NCBI RefSeq assembly: GCF_028769735.1
Contig: NC_088178.1
Span: forward strand, 20,224,357-20,288,356
Direction: 5' to 3'
DNA: 64,000 nt
DNA from: Zonotrichia leucophrys gambelii
Taxonomy: Eukaryota > Chordata > Aves > Passeriformes > Passerellidae
Below are positions 1 through 64,000 of the stretch, one piece after another. Under the pieces are notes generated by a model. The model had not been told where the DNA came from. It worked only from the letters and a program-made list of their open reading frames with translations, and did no database searches. A program made the translations under genes and the position numbers. Numbering within the stretch: position 1 is the stretch's first letter; every line of letters starts with the position of its first letter.

Positions 1-1961
1 TCCTTCTCTGCTTGCAGTTGATTTGTAGCTCATATTACCACAGATATGTCATCTTTTGAGTCTGTCTGTTCTTGCAGCCCCCTTCCTGCACTAAGGCCAC
101 CTTTAGCACAGAGTTCCTGCTTGAACAAATCAGAGAATTGAGTGTTAGCCCTCTCTGACCTGGAGATAACAGGAAATTCTCTGGGCTAGTCGGAGAATGC
201 TTTTAACCTCAGCCGCACGCAGATCCCTTTACTAACAACACCTGCTCCTCAGTGCCTTTTCCAGCCTCTCTTCTCATACAGAGCGCAGTGGTTGCCTTGC
301 TATAGCAGATACACAAGAGCATGAAGGAAAAAGGGCCATGATGGGATGGTGGTCTTGGAGGGAAGAGGTGGGAACTGCACCCTTGCACTGATGGTTTGCA
401 GCATTTACCTCTTCATAGCTGGAATGCCTTTGCCTCATCCCTCACTGCCCCAGGACAGGGAGCAATTTGCTCAGCTCCTTTTGCCCTTCAGTTTCCTCCT
501 TGTGTCCTTGTGTGCTTTTTCTACACCTTTATTCTGGATGTCTTACTGCCTCTGTGCCAGACTCCTTCACCCAGTGTTACTTCTGCTGTGCTTGCTGGCA
601 AGCAGAGCATTTTCAGTGCAGACAGGAGAAGCAAGATCACACAGAACTGATTGCACTTAAGTGTGTTAAAAGTACCAGACCTGCCCTTGCTCACATGGAG
701 GCTGCACACTCAACAGCTGTCAGGAGTCAAACTTGTGGCTCTTCAAAAGAAAAGGAGTTTCATCTGTCCTGGAAAGCCTGAGGAAGGCTGCCAGTTTCTA
801 GGATGCTGTAGGAAATGTGTTTCTTGAAGCCATAATACTTTGCAGGTTGGGTTTGCCCTGAGTCATGGGTAGTGGTGGGGTGTCTGGATGTGGGTTGTGT
901 GCCCTCCCTTCACATGCCAGTTCAGCCCTGATGATCTTCTCAGTATTCATGTTGTGGTAACACTGGAGAAGGCATTCTCTCTGGTACTCAGAGCAGGCAT
1001 GCCCTGTGCTAAGGAGCTTGCCTTCCTCAGCTGAACATGTGAAAACTAGAAACCTGATGGCTTTGCCAAAGAATGAAGTTCTTGAGTATCTTAATTTGGG
1101 TTGAGCATTTTCCCTAGTTCCTTCTCAAGCATGGCTGCATTACAAGTCACTAATTACTTTTGAGTGGTTTGTAGGAGGTTTAAACTTACTGTAGACTTTA
1201 ATTCAGTCATTGTACTAAAGTATATGTGTACTCTGCAAAACTCTCACACACAGTCATTCTTTTTCTTTGTTCTTGTGGTAAAATGATAAATCTGGAAATG
1301 CGTGTTTGTGGTAGTTGTGTTCTCATTGACACTTCAGAGGTATCAATGTCAGAGTTCTTGTGTAACAATTTACTGTCTGGTTGCAGTTTGACACACCACC
1401 CAGTGAAATAGTGGATATAAAAGTTGGTAATTTCTCTGGCTGTATCTCTCCTGCATGTACTGTAATACTTACAAAGCCTTGCCCCATCAACCCTTCTAAC
1501 AGCATTGTCCATGAACTACCTTTGGCCTAAGATACTGCCTCTCTGGAAGCAAGAGCATAACTTCAGATTACTCTGGTGCTCTGATTGCTTTACTGTGTAA
1601 ATCAGCTGTGCACCTGGCTTCTGGGGCCAGCCCAGCCCAGCAAGCATCTTCCCACTGCCGGGTGAACCCCCATGACAGAAACATTCCTGCATCCCCGTTG
1701 AATTACTTTTATTTAGCCTGCTGCTGGTAAGTGCGTCAAGCACATCTAATAACATGATTGCTCTGTTTATCCTTCCATTAAGAACCACTTCAAGCAATAT
1801 ATGGTAATATAAAAATGCATGTTATAGAGTATGAAATGATTTCTGCCTTTTAAAGAAGAATGTTAATGGGAGGTGGCAGCTCCATTTTTATCCCCATGCA
1901 CATTGCAAGGTTTGAGCTGACTGAATTATTTAAATCACACCTCTCTGCCTTCCAATTGCAG
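1..1961 (+). other. PTPRF: Intron upstream of the FN3-1 exon (3' part)
   Basis: This is intronic sequence ending in a pyrimidine-rich acceptor with AG at 1960-1961. It should separate the Ig3-coding exon, outside the window, from FN3-1. The part from about 1080 to 1930 is AT-richer than the rest. I see no exon, RNA gene or recognisable transposon in it. Confidence 0.8.
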
Positions 1962-63708
<61,747 letters not shown>

Positions 63709-64000
63709 GTAGGACTGTGTTTGTCTTCTGGCTGCAGGAGCTTTAACCTGTCTGAAAGTGGAGTCTCCCCTTCTTGTGAGAAAGGTTTCATAGTAGCATA
63801 ACCTGCCCTGCATGCTTGGGCTGGCAGCAGAACAGGCCCAGCAGCCATAGAACAGTGATGGCATTTGTGTTTCTACTGCTGTACCAGATTAAACAGTGCT
63901 GCTATATGGAGAGCCTTAGAAAGCACATTTTCCTGCAAAACTGCAAGTGCCATTTAAAAATTAAATTATCTGTGCCCAGCATAAGTCGGTAGTACCTTCA
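63709..64000 (+). other. PTPRF: Start of the intron that interrupts the P-loop
   Basis: This intronic sequence runs to the window edge. I see no acceptor with a continuing SAGVGR codon set in it. Confidence 0.85.

Noticed and set aside
1..1961. An Ig-domain exon at the left edge
   Set aside because: No frame shows Ig landmarks (paired Cys, Trp, DxxxYxC) with suitable splice sites.

Overview
This window is vertebrate nuclear DNA. It holds the middle part of one intron-rich gene on the + strand, PTPRF, which encodes the receptor-type protein tyrosine phosphatase LAR. I identify 18 constitutive coding exons and 3 in-frame microexons between positions 1962 and 63708. All have AG/GT borders and the reading phase carries unbroken from each exon to the next. 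The gene continues past both ends: the signal peptide and three Ig domains lie upstream, and the rest of phosphatase domain D1, domain D2 and the 3'UTR lie downstream. PTPRF was chosen over its paralogues PTPRS and PTPRD from the juxtamembrane peptide (KRAHSPSSKDEHSIGLKDSL), the membrane-proximal [12 protein letters not shown] segment and the MRDHPPIP start of the D1 wedge. These match my recollection of mammalian LAR and differ from the other two.

The likely source is a bird, and more narrowly a songbird. The introns are compact (0.5-7.7 kb) and poor in interspersed repeats. The one clear transposable element, at about 62061-62190, has a tRNA-Ile head and a CR1-like tail, the structure of the passerine SINE family known as TguSINE1. 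No species can be named from this.

Layout: 1962-30301 encodes the eight fibronectin type III (FN3) repeats. FN3-1 and FN3-2 share an exon, FN3-3 takes two exons, FN3-4 one, FN3-5 two plus the 27-nt LASE-c microexon, FN3-6 and FN3-7 share one, and FN3-8 takes two. 31047-34298 encodes the membrane-proximal region with the furin-type RRQRR processing site. 37338-37492 encodes the transmembrane helix. 38390-46532 encodes the cytoplasmic juxtamembrane and wedge segments, with two optional microexons: a 12-nt one resembling meD of PTPRD/PTPRS, and the 33-nt LASE-a. 54268-63708 encodes D1 from its N-terminus to the catalytic cysteine, including the KNRY pTyr loop and the WPD loop. The P-loop is cut by an intron immediately after its cysteine.

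Apart from PTPRF I see no second protein-coding gene, rRNA, functional tRNA, CRISPR array or recognisable retroviral gene. Non-coding features worth attention are an 83-bp tandem duplication that copies a splice donor, a 21-nt-arm intronic palindrome, a CpG island beside the exon that begins the D1 wedge, a near-perfect RFX X-box, and several clusters of developmental transcription-factor motifs inside introns. I find no evidence of a new multigene system. The most interesting biology is the set of small alternative exons and candidate regulatory elements.
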